Below, in pieces: positions 1 to 6,368 of a stretch of 7,998 nt of DNA; within the stretch, counting starts at the first letter, position 1; every line of letters begins with the position of its first letter. Below the pieces are notes generated by a model, which worked only from the letters and a program-made list of their open reading frames with translations, was not told the DNA's origin and did no database searches. Both the position numbers and the translations under genes were made by a program. The stretch comes from Paracoccaceae bacterium (GTDB lineage Bacteria > Pseudomonadota > Alphaproteobacteria > Rhodobacterales > Rhodobacteraceae), in contig JAHELH010000105.1 in assembly GCA_024644285.1 (NCBI GenBank), forward strand, positions 1 to 7,998. Direction: 5' to 3'.

Positions 1-1
1 G

Positions 2-952
2 TTGCTGCGGGCGTTGCAGGTGTCGGGCCAGACCGCGTTCTACGTGGCCTACGATGATATCCAGGACGTCGAGGTGCTGGACGGGATGGCGGCATTCCTG
101 GGGGTCGACCACAAGAAGGACCGGACCTCGCAGAAAACCAAGGTGCAGAACCCCGCGCCGCTGGAGGACAAGGTCGAGAATTTCGACGAGATGGCGGCGG
201 CGCTGGCGCGTCTGGACCGGTTCGACCTGGGCCGCACGCCGAATTTCGAGCCGCGGCGCGCCGCGGCGGTGCCGAGCTACGTGGCGGCGGCCGAGGCGCC
301 GCTGCTGTTCCAGCCGGTCAAGGGCGGCCCCGAGACGCGGATCGAGATGTGGCTGGCGACGCTGGACGGCGTCGAGCCGAAGGACCTGATCCGGGACTTC
401 AACCAGAAGACGCTGCGGCAATGGAAGCGCAAGAACAAGGGGCATCGCTGTTTCACGGTGATCCGGCACCCGGCGCCGCGGCTGCACGCGGCGTTCGTGA
501 CGCACATTCTGGACCACGGTCCGGAGACGTTCTGGGACATGCGCGAGGCGCTGCGCCAGACCTACAAGCTGCCGATCCCCGAGGGTCCGCCGGACCGCGA
601 CTGGACGCCGCAGAGGCACCGCGCGGCGTTCCTAGCGTTCATCCGGTTCATCAAGGGAAACCTGGGCGGACAGACCAGCCTGCGCGTGGATGCAAGCTGG
701 GCCTCGCAATCCGAGGTGCTGGCCGGGCTGAGCCAGGTTCAGGTGCCCGACATGGTGTTGCGCGAGGACGACCTGGAGCGCGAGCTGGCGCAGCTGGCCG
801 ATCAGGTGGGCCGCAGTTCCGCACCGTTGATGCCCGTGATCGAGGATGCGCCGGTGCGCCTAAGCGAGATCTACGACGACGAGATCGAGACCGAGGTGCG
901 GCAGGTCTACCAGCGCGATTACATGATGTTCGGCTTCCGGGCCTGGCGCTAG
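2..952 (+). CDS. Sulfotransferase-like protein (NodH-type), C-terminal part; 5' end outside window
   Basis: The frame is open from the first base and ends at a TAG (950-952). A TTG at position 2 could be read as a start, but the protein begins mid-domain, so the true start is almost certainly upstream. About residues 11-66 (FYVAYDD, then FLGV, then QNPAPLEDKVENFDE) read like the end of a sulfotransferase domain, with the acceptor-side strand, a FLG turn and the final 'NxxE' helix. Residues 151-165 (FTVIRHPAPRLHAAF) match the 3'-phosphate-binding segment of PAPS-dependent sulfotransferases (V-I-R-x-P-x-x-R-L). Residues 207-310 (F..FI.FIKGN, a charged coil, then YQRDYMMFGF at the end) resemble the tail of Sulfotransfer_2 proteins. 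The 5'-phosphosulfate-binding loop would be upstream and cannot be checked. The likely role is sulfate transfer from PAPS to a carbohydrate or other acceptor, which is unknown. It converges on ptsN, with 20 bases between the stops. The family call is fairly sure; the NodH label is only a resemblance. Confidence 0.6.
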   Translation: MLRALQVSGQTAFYVAYDDIQDVEVLDGMAAFLGVDHKKDRTSQKTKVQNPAPLEDKVENFDEMAAALARLDRFDLGRTPNFEPRRAAAVPSYVAAAEAPLLFQPVKGGPETRIEMWLATLDGVEPKDLIRDFNQKTLRQWKRKNKGHRCFTVIRHPAPRLHAAFVTHILDHGPETFWDMREALRQTYKLPIPEGPPDRDWTPQRHRAAFLAFIRFIKGNLGGQTSLRVDASWASQSEVLAGLSQVQVPDMVLREDDLERELAQLADQVGRSSAPLMPVIEDAPVRLSEIYDDEIETEVRQVYQRDYMMFGFRAWR

Positions 953-972
953 CGCAGACTACCGGTTCGTGT

Positions 973-1437
973 TCAGGCCGCTTCGGAGGCAGGACCCTCG
1001 GTCAGCACGGCGTGCAGCGTGGCGGGATCCTCGTTCGACCGCAGCTTGGAACAGACCAGCGGGTCGCGCAGCGTGCGCGAGACCAGCGCCAGCGCCTTGA
1101 GATGATCGACGCCGGAATCGGCGGGCGCGAACAGGGCGAAGACAAGGTCCACGGGCTGCCGATCGACCGAATCGAATTCCAGGGGCTTCTCGATCCGCAG
1201 GAAGACCCCGGCCACGTTGGTCAGCTCGGCCAGCCGGGCATGCGGCAGGGCGATGCCCTGGCCCACGCCGGTGGGTCCGAGGGATTCCCGTTCCATCAGC
1301 GCGTCGACGGTGGGGTCCAGTGGCAGGTCGTAGACAGAGGCGGCCACCTCGCCCAGCGCATGGAACAGCCGCTTCTTGCTTGATAGGCTATGAACCATGC
1401 GCACGGCCGCCGGCCGCAGAATCGTCGAAATTTCCAT
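973..1437 (-). CDS. ptsN: PTS IIA-like nitrogen regulatory protein PtsN (EIIA-Ntr)
   Basis: This is a cytoplasmic phosphoryl-acceptor protein of the nitrogen PTS branch (PtsP to NPr to PtsN). Its phosphorylation state adjusts potassium transport, nitrogen metabolism and stress responses; it does not import sugar. The 154 residues are the normal length for a single PTS EIIA type-2 domain. The phosphorylation site is His66 in GIALPHARL, preceded by the usual ERESLGPTGVG segment (49-59). The family core continues through VDLVFALFAP and DHLKALALVSRTLRD. The start is ATG at 1437, with a purine-rich GGGGAAAC immediately before it, and the beginning MEISTIL fits the family. It lies 35 bases after hpf and is probably co-transcribed with it. 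The hpf-ptsN pairing is classic in Proteobacteria, but rpoN is absent here. I see no clear terminator between its stop and the convergent sulfotransferase gene. Confidence 0.95.
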   Translation of the reverse strand: MEISTILRPAAVRMVHSLSSKKRLFHALGEVAASVYDLPLDPTVDALMERESLGPTGVGQGIALPHARLAELTNVAGVFLRIEKPLEFDSVDRQPVDLVFALFAPADSGVDHLKALALVSRTLRDPLVCSKLRSNEDPATLHAVLTEGPASEAA

Positions 1438-1472
1438 GTTTCCCCGCCCTGTATGCCTGATCCTGCGAGGAC

Positions 1473-2051
1473 TTACTGCCCGTTGGTGCCAGGATCGATC
1501 CAGCCTATGTTTCCGTCATCCCGGCGGTAGACGACATTCACCCTGGAATGCCCTTCGTGCCGGAAGACCAGAACGGGCGCGCCCGCCAGTTCCATTTGCA
1601 TCACCGCCTCGCCCACGGAGAGCGACGGTATCTTGGTTTCCATCTCGGCGACGATCATCGGCTGGAGCGAATCCGGCTCTGCCTCTGGGTTGTCGTCCGG
1701 TGCGGCGAGGATATACGAAGACCCGCCAAAGAGTTCAACAGGTTGTGATCTTTCTTTGTGATGGTCTTTCAGCCTGCGCTTGTAGCGCCGCAGCTGCTTT
1801 TCCATTTTTTCGCTGCAGCTGTCGAAGGCGGCGTAGATCTCGGTGCCGTGCGCCCTGGCCTGGGCCGTCAGGCCGGTCGAAAGATGCACCACGGTTTCAC
1901 AGACATATTCGTACGCATTGCGCGAGAAGGTCACGTTGGCATCAGTGGGACGCTCGGCGTACTTGGCGACGACACTGCCAAGTTCGGCCTTCACGTGGTT
2001 CTGCAGCGCTTCACCGATATCGATCTGTTTGCCACTGATTTGATAACGCAT
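1473..2051 (-). CDS. hpf: Ribosome hibernation promoting factor, long form (HPF/RaiA family)
   Basis: This protein binds the 30S decoding region in stationary phase or starvation; long-form HPF dimerises 70S ribosomes into inactive 100S particles. At 192 residues it has both domains. The S30AE beta-alpha fold is at about 1-105, starting MRYQISGKQIDIGEALQNH and ending in a basic helix (KQLRRYKRRLKDHHKE, 85-100). An acidic linker at 118-128 is followed by the C-terminal dimerisation domain at about 132-190, with PVLVFRHE and NVVYRRDDGNIGWIDP. I chose the ATG at 2051 because it gives the canonical N-terminus and has AGAGAGG four bases upstream. The frame stays open to 2189, but those 46 extra residues are low-complexity and unlike the family. 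A candidate promoter and a leader hairpin lie upstream. Followed by ptsN after 35 bases. Confidence 0.95.
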   Translation of the reverse strand: MRYQISGKQIDIGEALQNHVKAELGSVVAKYAERPTDANVTFSRNAYEYVCETVVHLSTGLTAQARAHGTEIYAAFDSCSEKMEKQLRRYKRRLKDHHKERSQPVELFGGSSYILAAPDDNPEAEPDSLQPMIVAEMETKIPSLSVGEAVMQMELAGAPVLVFRHEGHSRVNVVYRRDDGNIGWIDPGTNGQ

Positions 2052-2072
2052 CTTGCCTCTCTTGTTATGATC

Positions 2073-2090
2073 GTCCCGCGACGGCGGGAC
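2073..2090 (-). promoter_or_regulatory. Hairpin in the hpf 5' leader
   Basis: There is a perfect 7-bp inverted repeat GTCCCGC/GCGGGAC with a 4-base loop, so the leader RNA of hpf could form a stable GC-rich stem-loop ending 21 bases before the start codon. It has no T-run, so it is not an intrinsic terminator. It may stabilise the mRNA or affect ribosome access; the function is unknown. Confidence 0.4.
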
Positions 2091-2123
2091 CGCGCTGGGC
2101 GCGAATGAGTGTGGAGGTTGTCT

Positions 2124-2153
2124 TGTATATTGTCCGCTTCCCGATGCTGTCGG
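2124..2153 (-). promoter_or_regulatory. Candidate sigma-70-type promoter for hpf
   Basis: On the minus strand CCGACA (2153-2148) is followed after 18 bases by TATACA (2129-2124); each matches its consensus at four of six positions. Transcription would start near 2117, giving a leader of about 65 bases that includes the 2073-2090 hairpin. The -35 box overlaps the small inverted repeat at 2139-2155. An alternative is the perfect TTGACA at 2251-2246, but nothing resembling a -10 box sits at the right distance. This is read by eye, and alphaproteobacterial promoters are loose. Confidence 0.25.
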
Positions 2154-2312
2154 GAGTGTGCTGTGCCGGGGGCGCGATGCGCCGGGCATTCACCAGTAGA
2201 GCGGTCGGTTGCATCAGCCTCATTTGGCGATATCGAACGGGGATCTGTCAACTGGAACAGGCGGCCAGACGCCAGATTCTTTTGCGCCAGACACAGTCTC
2301 GGCCTTATATCG

Positions 2313-3074
2313 TTAAGAAATCCTGAAGCTTTGGCCCAGGTAGACCCGGCGCACGTTCTCGTCGTTGATCACCTCGTCGGTTGTGCCGCTCATCAGCACC
2401 TTGCCGTCGTGCAGGATATAGGCGCGGTCGACGATCTCGAGCGTCTCGCGCACGTTGTGGTCGGTGATCAGTACGCCGATGCCCCGGGTCTTGAGGTCGG
2501 CGACGAGGCCGCGGATCTCGCCCACGGCGATCGGGTCCACGCCGGCAAAGGGCTCGTCAAGCAGAAGGTATTTCGGGTTGGCCGCAAGGCAGCGCGCGAT
2601 TTCGGCGCGGCGACGCTCACCGCCCGACAGCGACAGCGCCGAGGCGCGCCGCAAGTGGGTGATGGAAAACTCGTTCAGCAACTCTTCCAGCCGCTCGCGC
2701 CGCTTGGTCTTGTCGTCGATGGAGATCTCGAGGATCGCGAGGATGTTGTCCTCGACGCTGAGCCCGCGGAAGATCGAGACTTCCTGCGGCAGATAGCCGA
2801 TCCCGAGCTTGGCGCGGCGGTACATCGGCAGGAAGGTCACGTCGCGGCCGTCGATGATGACCTGCCCGCCCTCGGGGCTGACCAGGCCGGCGATGGCGTA
2901 GAAGCAGGTGGTCTTGCCCGAGCCGTTGGGACCCAGCAGCGCCACGACCTCGCCGCGCCCCAGCTCGATGCTGACGTCGCGGATCACGGTCTTTTTCTTG
3001 TAGCTCTTGCGCAGGTTGACGACGCGCAGGCCCGCCTGGCCCTCGGTCACCTTCAGGTCGGGTGCCGGCGCCAT
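2313..3074 (-). CDS. lptB: LPS export ABC transporter ATP-binding protein LptB
   Basis: This is the cytoplasmic ATPase that, as a dimer with LptF and LptG, pulls LPS out of the inner membrane and pushes it along the LptC-LptA bridge. All ABC motifs are present in the 253 residues: Walker A GPNGSGKTT (48-56), Q-loop Gln97 in GYLPQE, signature LSGGE (149-153), Walker B YLLLDEP (169-175) with catalytic Glu174, D-loop AGVD, and switch His206 in ITDHNVRE. The segments IGYLPQEVSIFRGLSVEDN and YILHDGKVL are typical of LptB rather than other ABC ATPases. It is slightly longer than E. coli LptB because of about 15 extra N-terminal residues, so a later start is conceivable, though no other start codon is obvious. 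The ATG overlaps the lptA stop by one base (TGATG), suggesting coupled translation. lptF and lptG are not in the window. Confidence 0.97.
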   Translation of the reverse strand: MAPAPDLKVTEGQAGLRVVNLRKSYKKKTVIRDVSIELGRGEVVALLGPNGSGKTTCFYAIAGLVSPEGGQVIIDGRDVTFLPMYRRAKLGIGYLPQEVSIFRGLSVEDNILAILEISIDDKTKRRERLEELLNEFSITHLRRASALSLSGGERRRAEIARCLAANPKYLLLDEPFAGVDPIAVGEIRGLVADLKTRGIGVLITDHNVRETLEIVDRAYILHDGKVLMSGTTDEVINDENVRRVYLGQSFRIS

Positions 3075-3589
3075 CAGTTCGACCCCGGCTGCAGGATCGT
3101 CTTGACCCGGCCTTCCATCACGCCGTTGCCGGTTTCGAGGTTGTAGGTCAGCTTGTCGGCGGACAGCGCCGTGGTGCCCTGCGTGACCAGCACGTTGCCG
3201 GTCATCACCAGCAGGTCGTCGGCGAGCGTGTAGACCGCGCTGTCGGCTTCGGCCGCCTCTTCGGGGCTGACAAAGGTGACGCCGCCGAACATCCGGATCA
3301 CATCGATCTCGTTGCGCCCGGTATCCGGGTCCTGGACGTATTCGACGCGCATCTCGGCACAGGTCATGCGAATGTCGCCCTGCCCGACGATGACGTTGCC
3401 GGTGAAGGTGGCCGATCCGCTGGCCTGGTCGACCGCGAGTTCTTCCGAGGTGATCTCGACCGGCTGCGAGCTGTCGTGGTTGGAGATGCCCAGCGACACG
3501 CTGGCGCCCTGTGCGGCCGCACCAGCCGCAGCGGCCACGGCCAGCAACGAGGCCAGGACAAATACACGCGTCAACGATATCAACATCAT
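3074..3589 (-). CDS. lptA: Periplasmic LPS transport protein LptA (OstA-like)
   Basis: LptA is the periplasmic beta-jellyroll protein whose stacked copies bridge LptC and LptD and shield LPS acyl chains on the way to the outer membrane. The 171 residues fit the family. A signal peptide is clear: hydrophobic residues 2-25 ending in an Ala-rich stretch, with likely cleavage after AAA26 before QGAS. The mature part carries the OstA/LptA repeat pattern: PVEITSEELAVDQASGSATFTGNV (43-66, quoted in part), a second strand set IRMTCAEMRVEY, and a final ALSADKLTYNLETGNGVMEGRV. The ATG at 3589 overlaps the lptC stop by four bases (ATGA). A second in-frame ATG immediately follows at 3586, so the exact first residue is ambiguous by one. 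The call rests on fold pattern, signal peptide and position between lptC and lptB. Confidence 0.93.
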   Translation of the reverse strand: MMLISLTRVFVLASLLAVAAAAGAAAQGASVSLGISNHDSSQPVEITSEELAVDQASGSATFTGNVIVGQGDIRMTCAEMRVEYVQDPDTGRNEIDVIRMFGGVTFVSPEEAAEADSAVYTLADDLLVMTGNVLVTQGTTALSADKLTYNLETGNGVMEGRVKTILQPGSN

Positions 3590-4206
3590 GGCCCTTCGCT
3601 ACCTTCCGGGTCGTATATCAGTTTTACACCGTCCTTGAAAACCACCCTGTAGGGCGTCTTTTCACTGCCATCCCCGACCATTGCGAAGCCGCCCGCGGTG
3701 AGGTCGAAACCGGCGCCGGTGACGGTGGTCTCGGTGTCGGATGTAAGGCGCGTCGTCTCCAATGCCAGCTCCATCTCGCGGGTGCGAAGCCTGACCTCGC
3801 GCGAGGAGATCACCGTCACGTCGCCGCTGAGACGCGCGATCCGCGCGACATTGTCCAGCACCATGTCCAGCGAGGTGACGTCGAAGCTGCGCCCGTCGGG
3901 CAGGTCGATGGTCGCGTCGATGCCGGAGCCGAGGATGCGGTCGGCTGTGTCCGGGTCGGGCTTGGCCTGGCGCGCCTTGAGCCGGATCGCGGCGCCATCG
4001 GCGGTGATGCCGGAATAGTCGGGATTGCCGATGCGCTGCTCGCGCGTCAGCTCTTCGATGTCGACATCGGCGTAGGGGATGTTCTTGGCAGGGTCGATGG
4101 TGCGGGCGACCATGAACAAGGTCGACAGGATCGCCAGCGCCAGCAGCGGCAGGATGATCTTCAGCCAGGCGACGACACGGGAATAGGTGTTGTCGTAGGT
4201 CGGCAT
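3586..4206 (-). CDS. lptC: LPS export inner-membrane-anchored protein LptC
   Basis: LptC is the membrane-anchored periplasmic subunit that receives LPS from LptBFG and passes it to LptA. The 206 residues begin with a short cytoplasmic tail (MPTYDNTYSR), then one transmembrane segment at about 11-34 (VVAWLKIILPLLALAILSTL), then a periplasmic domain with LptC/LptA-type beta repeats: DYSGITADGAAIRLKARQA, DGRSFDVTSLDMVLDN, a central SGDVTVISSREVRLRTREME, and VFKDGVKLIYDP near the end. Sequence conservation in this family is low, so position and topology carry much of the call. The ATG at 4206 follows the kdsD stop by a single base, and its own stop overlaps the lptA start by four bases. Both arrangements fit a translationally coupled operon. 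Confidence 0.9.
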   Translation of the reverse strand: MPTYDNTYSRVVAWLKIILPLLALAILSTLFMVARTIDPAKNIPYADVDIEELTREQRIGNPDYSGITADGAAIRLKARQAKPDPDTADRILGSGIDATIDLPDGRSFDVTSLDMVLDNVARIARLSGDVTVISSREVRLRTREMELALETTRLTSDTETTVTGAGFDLTAGGFAMVGDGSEKTPYRVVFKDGVKLIYDPEGSEGP

Positions 4207-4207
4207 G

Positions 4208-5176
4208 TCATACCACGCCGGCGCGCAGGCAATCGTGGACGTGCAGGATGCCGATGGCGTTGCGGCTGGTCGGCGGATCGACCACGAAGAGGCAGGTGAT
4301 GCGGCGTTCGTTCATGATCGCCACCGCCTGCTCGGCCAGTTGGTCGGGGCCGATGGTGCGTGGGCTGGCGGTCATCACCTGGTCGGCGGTCATCGCCAGC
4401 AACCCGTCCATGTGGCGGCGCAAATCGCCGTCGGTGACGATGCCGACGAGCCCGGTGTCATCCTCGACACCGACGACGCCAAAGCCCTTCTGGCTCATCA
4501 CCAGGAGTGTGTCGGACATCGGCGTGCCGGTGCGCACCACCGGCAGGTCATTGTGCATCAGGTCGCGCACCTTCTGCAGCCGCGCGCCCAGCTTGCCGCC
4601 GGGGTGGAACTGGCGGAAATGCTCGGGGGTGAACTGGCGATGCTCCATCAGCGCGATGGCCAGCGCGTCGCCAAGCGCGAGACTCATCGCGGTAGAGGTC
4701 GTGGGCACGATGCCGGTGTCGCAGGCCTCGGCGACCTTGGGCAGCACCAGCTTGACGTCGCATTGCCGCAGCAGGCTGCTGTCGGGATTGCCCGCCATGC
4801 CGATCAGCGGGATCCGCCAGCGCCTTGTATAGGCGACCAGGTCGGCCAGTTCCGGGGTCTCGCCGGAATTCGAGAGCACGAGCACGACGTCGCCCTGCGC
4901 CATCATCCCCAGATCGCCGTGGCTGGCCTCGGCGGGATGGACGAAATGCGCGGGCGTGCCGGTCGAGGCCAGGGTGGCGGCGATCTTGCGGGCGATGTGG
5001 CCGGACTTGCCCATGCCCGAGACGATCACCCGGCCGCGCGCGGCCAGCAACGTCGCGGCGGCCTCGGCGAAACTGTCGTCGAGCGTCCCCGACAGCACCG
5101 ACAGCGCCTCGGCCTCTCGGGCGATGACGCGGGCGCCGGTGGTCAGGAACTGCAATTTCTCCATGCGCTTCAGCAT
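4208..5176 (-). CDS. kdsD: Arabinose 5-phosphate isomerase KdsD (KpsF/GutQ family)
   Basis: This enzyme interconverts D-ribulose 5-phosphate and D-arabinose 5-phosphate in the cytoplasm, supplying the precursor of Kdo in the LPS inner core. The 322 residues have the standard two-part design. The SIS sugar-isomerase domain (about 35-180) carries GMGKSGHIARK (54-64), HPAEASHGDLG (80-90), SNSGET (102-107), PTTSTAM (158-164) and HPGGKLG (191-197); His86 and His191 are the likely conserved active-site histidines. A tandem CBS pair follows, with DLMHNDLPVV at 205-214 and VMTASPRTI at 267-275, each CBS half ending in a TDGDLRR or LHVHDCL type motif. The start is ATG 5176 or ATG 5164; AAGGG lies only two bases before the first, so the choice is not settled. 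It sits nine bases after nrnC and one base before lptC, linking Kdo supply to LPS export. Confidence 0.95.
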   Translation of the reverse strand: MLKRMEKLQFLTTGARVIAREAEALSVLSGTLDDSFAEAAATLLAARGRVIVSGMGKSGHIARKIAATLASTGTPAHFVHPAEASHGDLGMMAQGDVVLVLSNSGETPELADLVAYTRRWRIPLIGMAGNPDSSLLRQCDVKLVLPKVAEACDTGIVPTTSTAMSLALGDALAIALMEHRQFTPEHFRQFHPGGKLGARLQKVRDLMHNDLPVVRTGTPMSDTLLVMSQKGFGVVGVEDDTGLVGIVTDGDLRRHMDGLLAMTADQVMTASPRTIGPDQLAEQAVAIMNERRITCLFVVDPPTSRNAIGILHVHDCLRAGVV

Positions 5177-5185
5177 AGCCCTTAT

Positions 5186-5797
5186 CTAGTGGGCGAAAAT
5201 GTCGATCTCAGGCCAGCCGGCGAGATCGAGGCGGGCGCGCGTGGGCAGAAAATCGAAGCAGGCCTGCGCCAGGTCGGCCCGGCCCTCGCGCGCCAGCCGA
5301 TCGTCGAGCTTCTGCTTCAACGCGTGCAGGTGCAGCACGTCCGAGGCGGCGTAGTCAAGCTGCGCCCCGGTCAGGGATTCGGCGCCCCAGTCGCTCATCT
5401 GCTGCTGCTTGGAGATGTCGATGCCGACAAGTTCGTCGAGCAGGTACTTCAACCCGTGCCGGTCGGTGTAGGTACGGATCAGCTTGCTGGCGATCTTGGT
5501 GCAGTAGACCGGGGCCGCCAGGGTGCCGAAGGCGCTCAGCAGCGCGGCGATATCGAAGCGGCCGAAATGAAACAGTTTCAGCACGTCCGGGTCGGCGAGC
5601 ATGCGGCAGAGGTTCGGCGCCTGTGCCTGGCCCCTTTCGATCTGCACGAGGTGGGCGTGCCCGTCGCCGCCCGACATCTGCACCAGGCACAGCCGGTCGC
5701 GGTGCGGGTTCAGGCCCATGGTTTCGCAGTCGATGGCGACGATGGGGCCCAGGTCAAGCCCGTCGGGCAGGTCGTTCTGGTAGAGGTGATTGGTCAC
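5186..5797 (-). CDS. nrnC: NanoRNase C-type DEDDy 3'-5' exoribonuclease (NrnC; often labelled RNase D)
   Basis: This is a cytoplasmic 3'-5' exonuclease of the DEDDy superfamily. The NrnC group degrades di- and short oligoribonucleotides, replacing Orn in many alphaproteobacteria. The 203 residues hold one exonuclease domain: ExoI Asp23 and Glu25 in DCETMGL, ExoII Asp82 in HFGRFD, ExoIII Tyr149 and Asp153 in YAASD. The two HRDC domains of full-length RNase D (about 375 residues in E. coli) are absent. The blocks PHRDRLCLVQ, CTKIASKLIRTYTDRHGLK, ISKQQQMSDW and the C-terminus GWPEIDIFAH match what I recall of Bartonella NrnC closely. I chose the GTG at 5797 because MTNHLYQNDLPDG is the expected N-terminus; the next in-frame ATG, at 6004, would overlap gluconokinase and add low-complexity sequence. 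A weak GGGACG lies upstream. It appears to be the first gene of the kdsD-lpt operon. Confidence 0.88.
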   Translation of the reverse strand: MTNHLYQNDLPDGLDLGPIVAIDCETMGLNPHRDRLCLVQMSGGDGHAHLVQIERGQAQAPNLCRMLADPDVLKLFHFGRFDIAALLSAFGTLAAPVYCTKIASKLIRTYTDRHGLKYLLDELVGIDISKQQQMSDWGAESLTGAQLDYAASDVLHLHALKQKLDDRLAREGRADLAQACFDFLPTRARLDLAGWPEIDIFAH

Positions 5798-5876
5798 GAA
5801 GCGGCGTCCCGGTTTGGCCTGTCCCTCGCCAAGTAGTGCTTCGGCGTGCGTCTGTAAACGGTCGGGCGACGGCGGA

Positions 5877-6368
5877 TTACTGCGGCAGGCGGCGCTCGAG
5901 TTCCGCCACCACCCTGTCGAGCGGCTTGTCGATGCTGACAGAGACGCCGATCTCTTCGCGGTGCAGCGGTTCGAGCGCTTCGAACTGAGTGTCGAGCAGG
6001 GCAAGCGGCATGAAGTGCCCCTTGCGCTCTGCCATGCGCTTGGCGATCACGCTGCGAGTGCCGGCGAGGTGCAGGAAGGCCACCGGCTCGGCCGCCGCGG
6101 CGCGGATGCGGTCGCGGTAGCTGCGTTTCAGCGCCGAACAGCCGATCAGCACCTGGCCGGGGTGGTCGCGCAGCGTTTCGCCCACGCGGTCGAGCCACGG
6201 CGCGCGGTCGTCGTCGGTCAGGGGCGTGCCGGCGGACATCTTGGCGATGCTTCCGGGCGGATGCAGGTCGTCGCCGTCGAGGTAGGTCGCCCCCAGGCGC
6301 TCGGCCAGCGCGCGGCCCACGGTCGACTTGCCGCACCCCGCCACGCCCATGACCACGAAACACCGCAT
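5877..6368 (-). CDS. gntK: Gluconokinase (GntK/IdnK family)
   Basis: It phosphorylates D-gluconate with ATP to 6-phosphogluconate, entering the Entner-Doudoroff and pentose phosphate pathways. The 163 residues match the usual length of the small P-loop gluconokinases. Motifs visible: Walker A GVAGCGKST (8-16), substrate-binding DGDDLHPP (31-38), the KMSAGTPLTDDDRAPWL segment (43-59) diagnostic of the family, CSALKRSYRD (77-86), and the lid-region KGHFMP (116-121). The ATG at 6368 overlaps the stop of the upstream dehydrogenase by one base (TGATG). There is only a weak Shine-Dalgarno, so translation is probably coupled. The frame remains open to 6587 but that part is antisense-like noise inside the dehydrogenase gene. 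A 79-base gap separates it from nrnC, with no clear terminator. Confidence 0.95.
   Translation of the reverse strand: MRCFVVMGVAGCGKSTVGRALAERLGATYLDGDDLHPPGSIAKMSAGTPLTDDDRAPWLDRVGETLRDHPGQVLIGCSALKRSYRDRIRAAAAEPVAFLHLAGTRSVIAKRMAERKGHFMPLALLDTQFEALEPLHREEIGVSVSIDKPLDRVVAELERRLPQ

Larger units (their letters stand above)
2052..2312 (-). other. Intergenic region between lptB and hpf (no gene seen)
   Basis: This 261-base gap is the largest non-coding stretch in the window. In E. coli and many relatives rpoN (sigma-54) sits here; I see no rpoN reading frame or recognisable remnant. On the hpf strand it contains a weak promoter candidate (2124-2153), a 7-bp perfect hairpin (2073-2090) and two weaker inverted repeats: 2139-2144 with 2150-2155 (TCCCGA/TCGGGA), and 2171-2175 with 2179-2183 (GGCGC/GCGCC). 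Just past the lptB stop, the 6-mer GCCAGA occurs three times within 28 bases (2264, 2271, 2286, plus strand). No hairpin followed by a T-run is visible on the minus strand after lptB, so read-through from the lpt operon into hpf is possible. Confidence 0.6.

Noticed and set aside
946..955. Perfect palindrome GCGCTAGCGC at the end of the sulfotransferase gene
   Set aside because: It includes the stop codon, has no loop and no T-run on either side, so it is not a convincing terminator; probably chance in GC-rich DNA.
349..1383. A 344-codon plus-strand frame spanning the sulfotransferase and ptsN
   Set aside because: It is a +1 shadow of the sulfotransferase gene that continues antisense to ptsN; composition is low-complexity.
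2052..2189. N-terminal extension of hpf to ATG 2189
   Set aside because: The extra 46 residues do not resemble the family, while ATG 2051 has a good ribosome binding site and the canonical N-terminus.
2246..2251. Perfect TTGACA on the minus strand upstream of hpf
   Set aside because: No acceptable -10 hexamer lies 16-18 bases downstream (the 17-base position reads GCCAAA), so it was not called as the promoter.
2109..3146. A 345-codon plus-strand frame opposite lptB
   Set aside because: It mirrors the codon phase of lptB, has no domain pattern and no ribosome binding site of note; antisense artefact of high GC.
4205..5836. A 543-codon open frame on the plus strand opposite kdsD and nrnC
   Set aside because: It is rich in Gly, Ala, His, Gln and Arg with no recognisable domain, and it lies exactly antisense to two well-supported genes. 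Long antisense frames are expected in GC-rich coding DNA.
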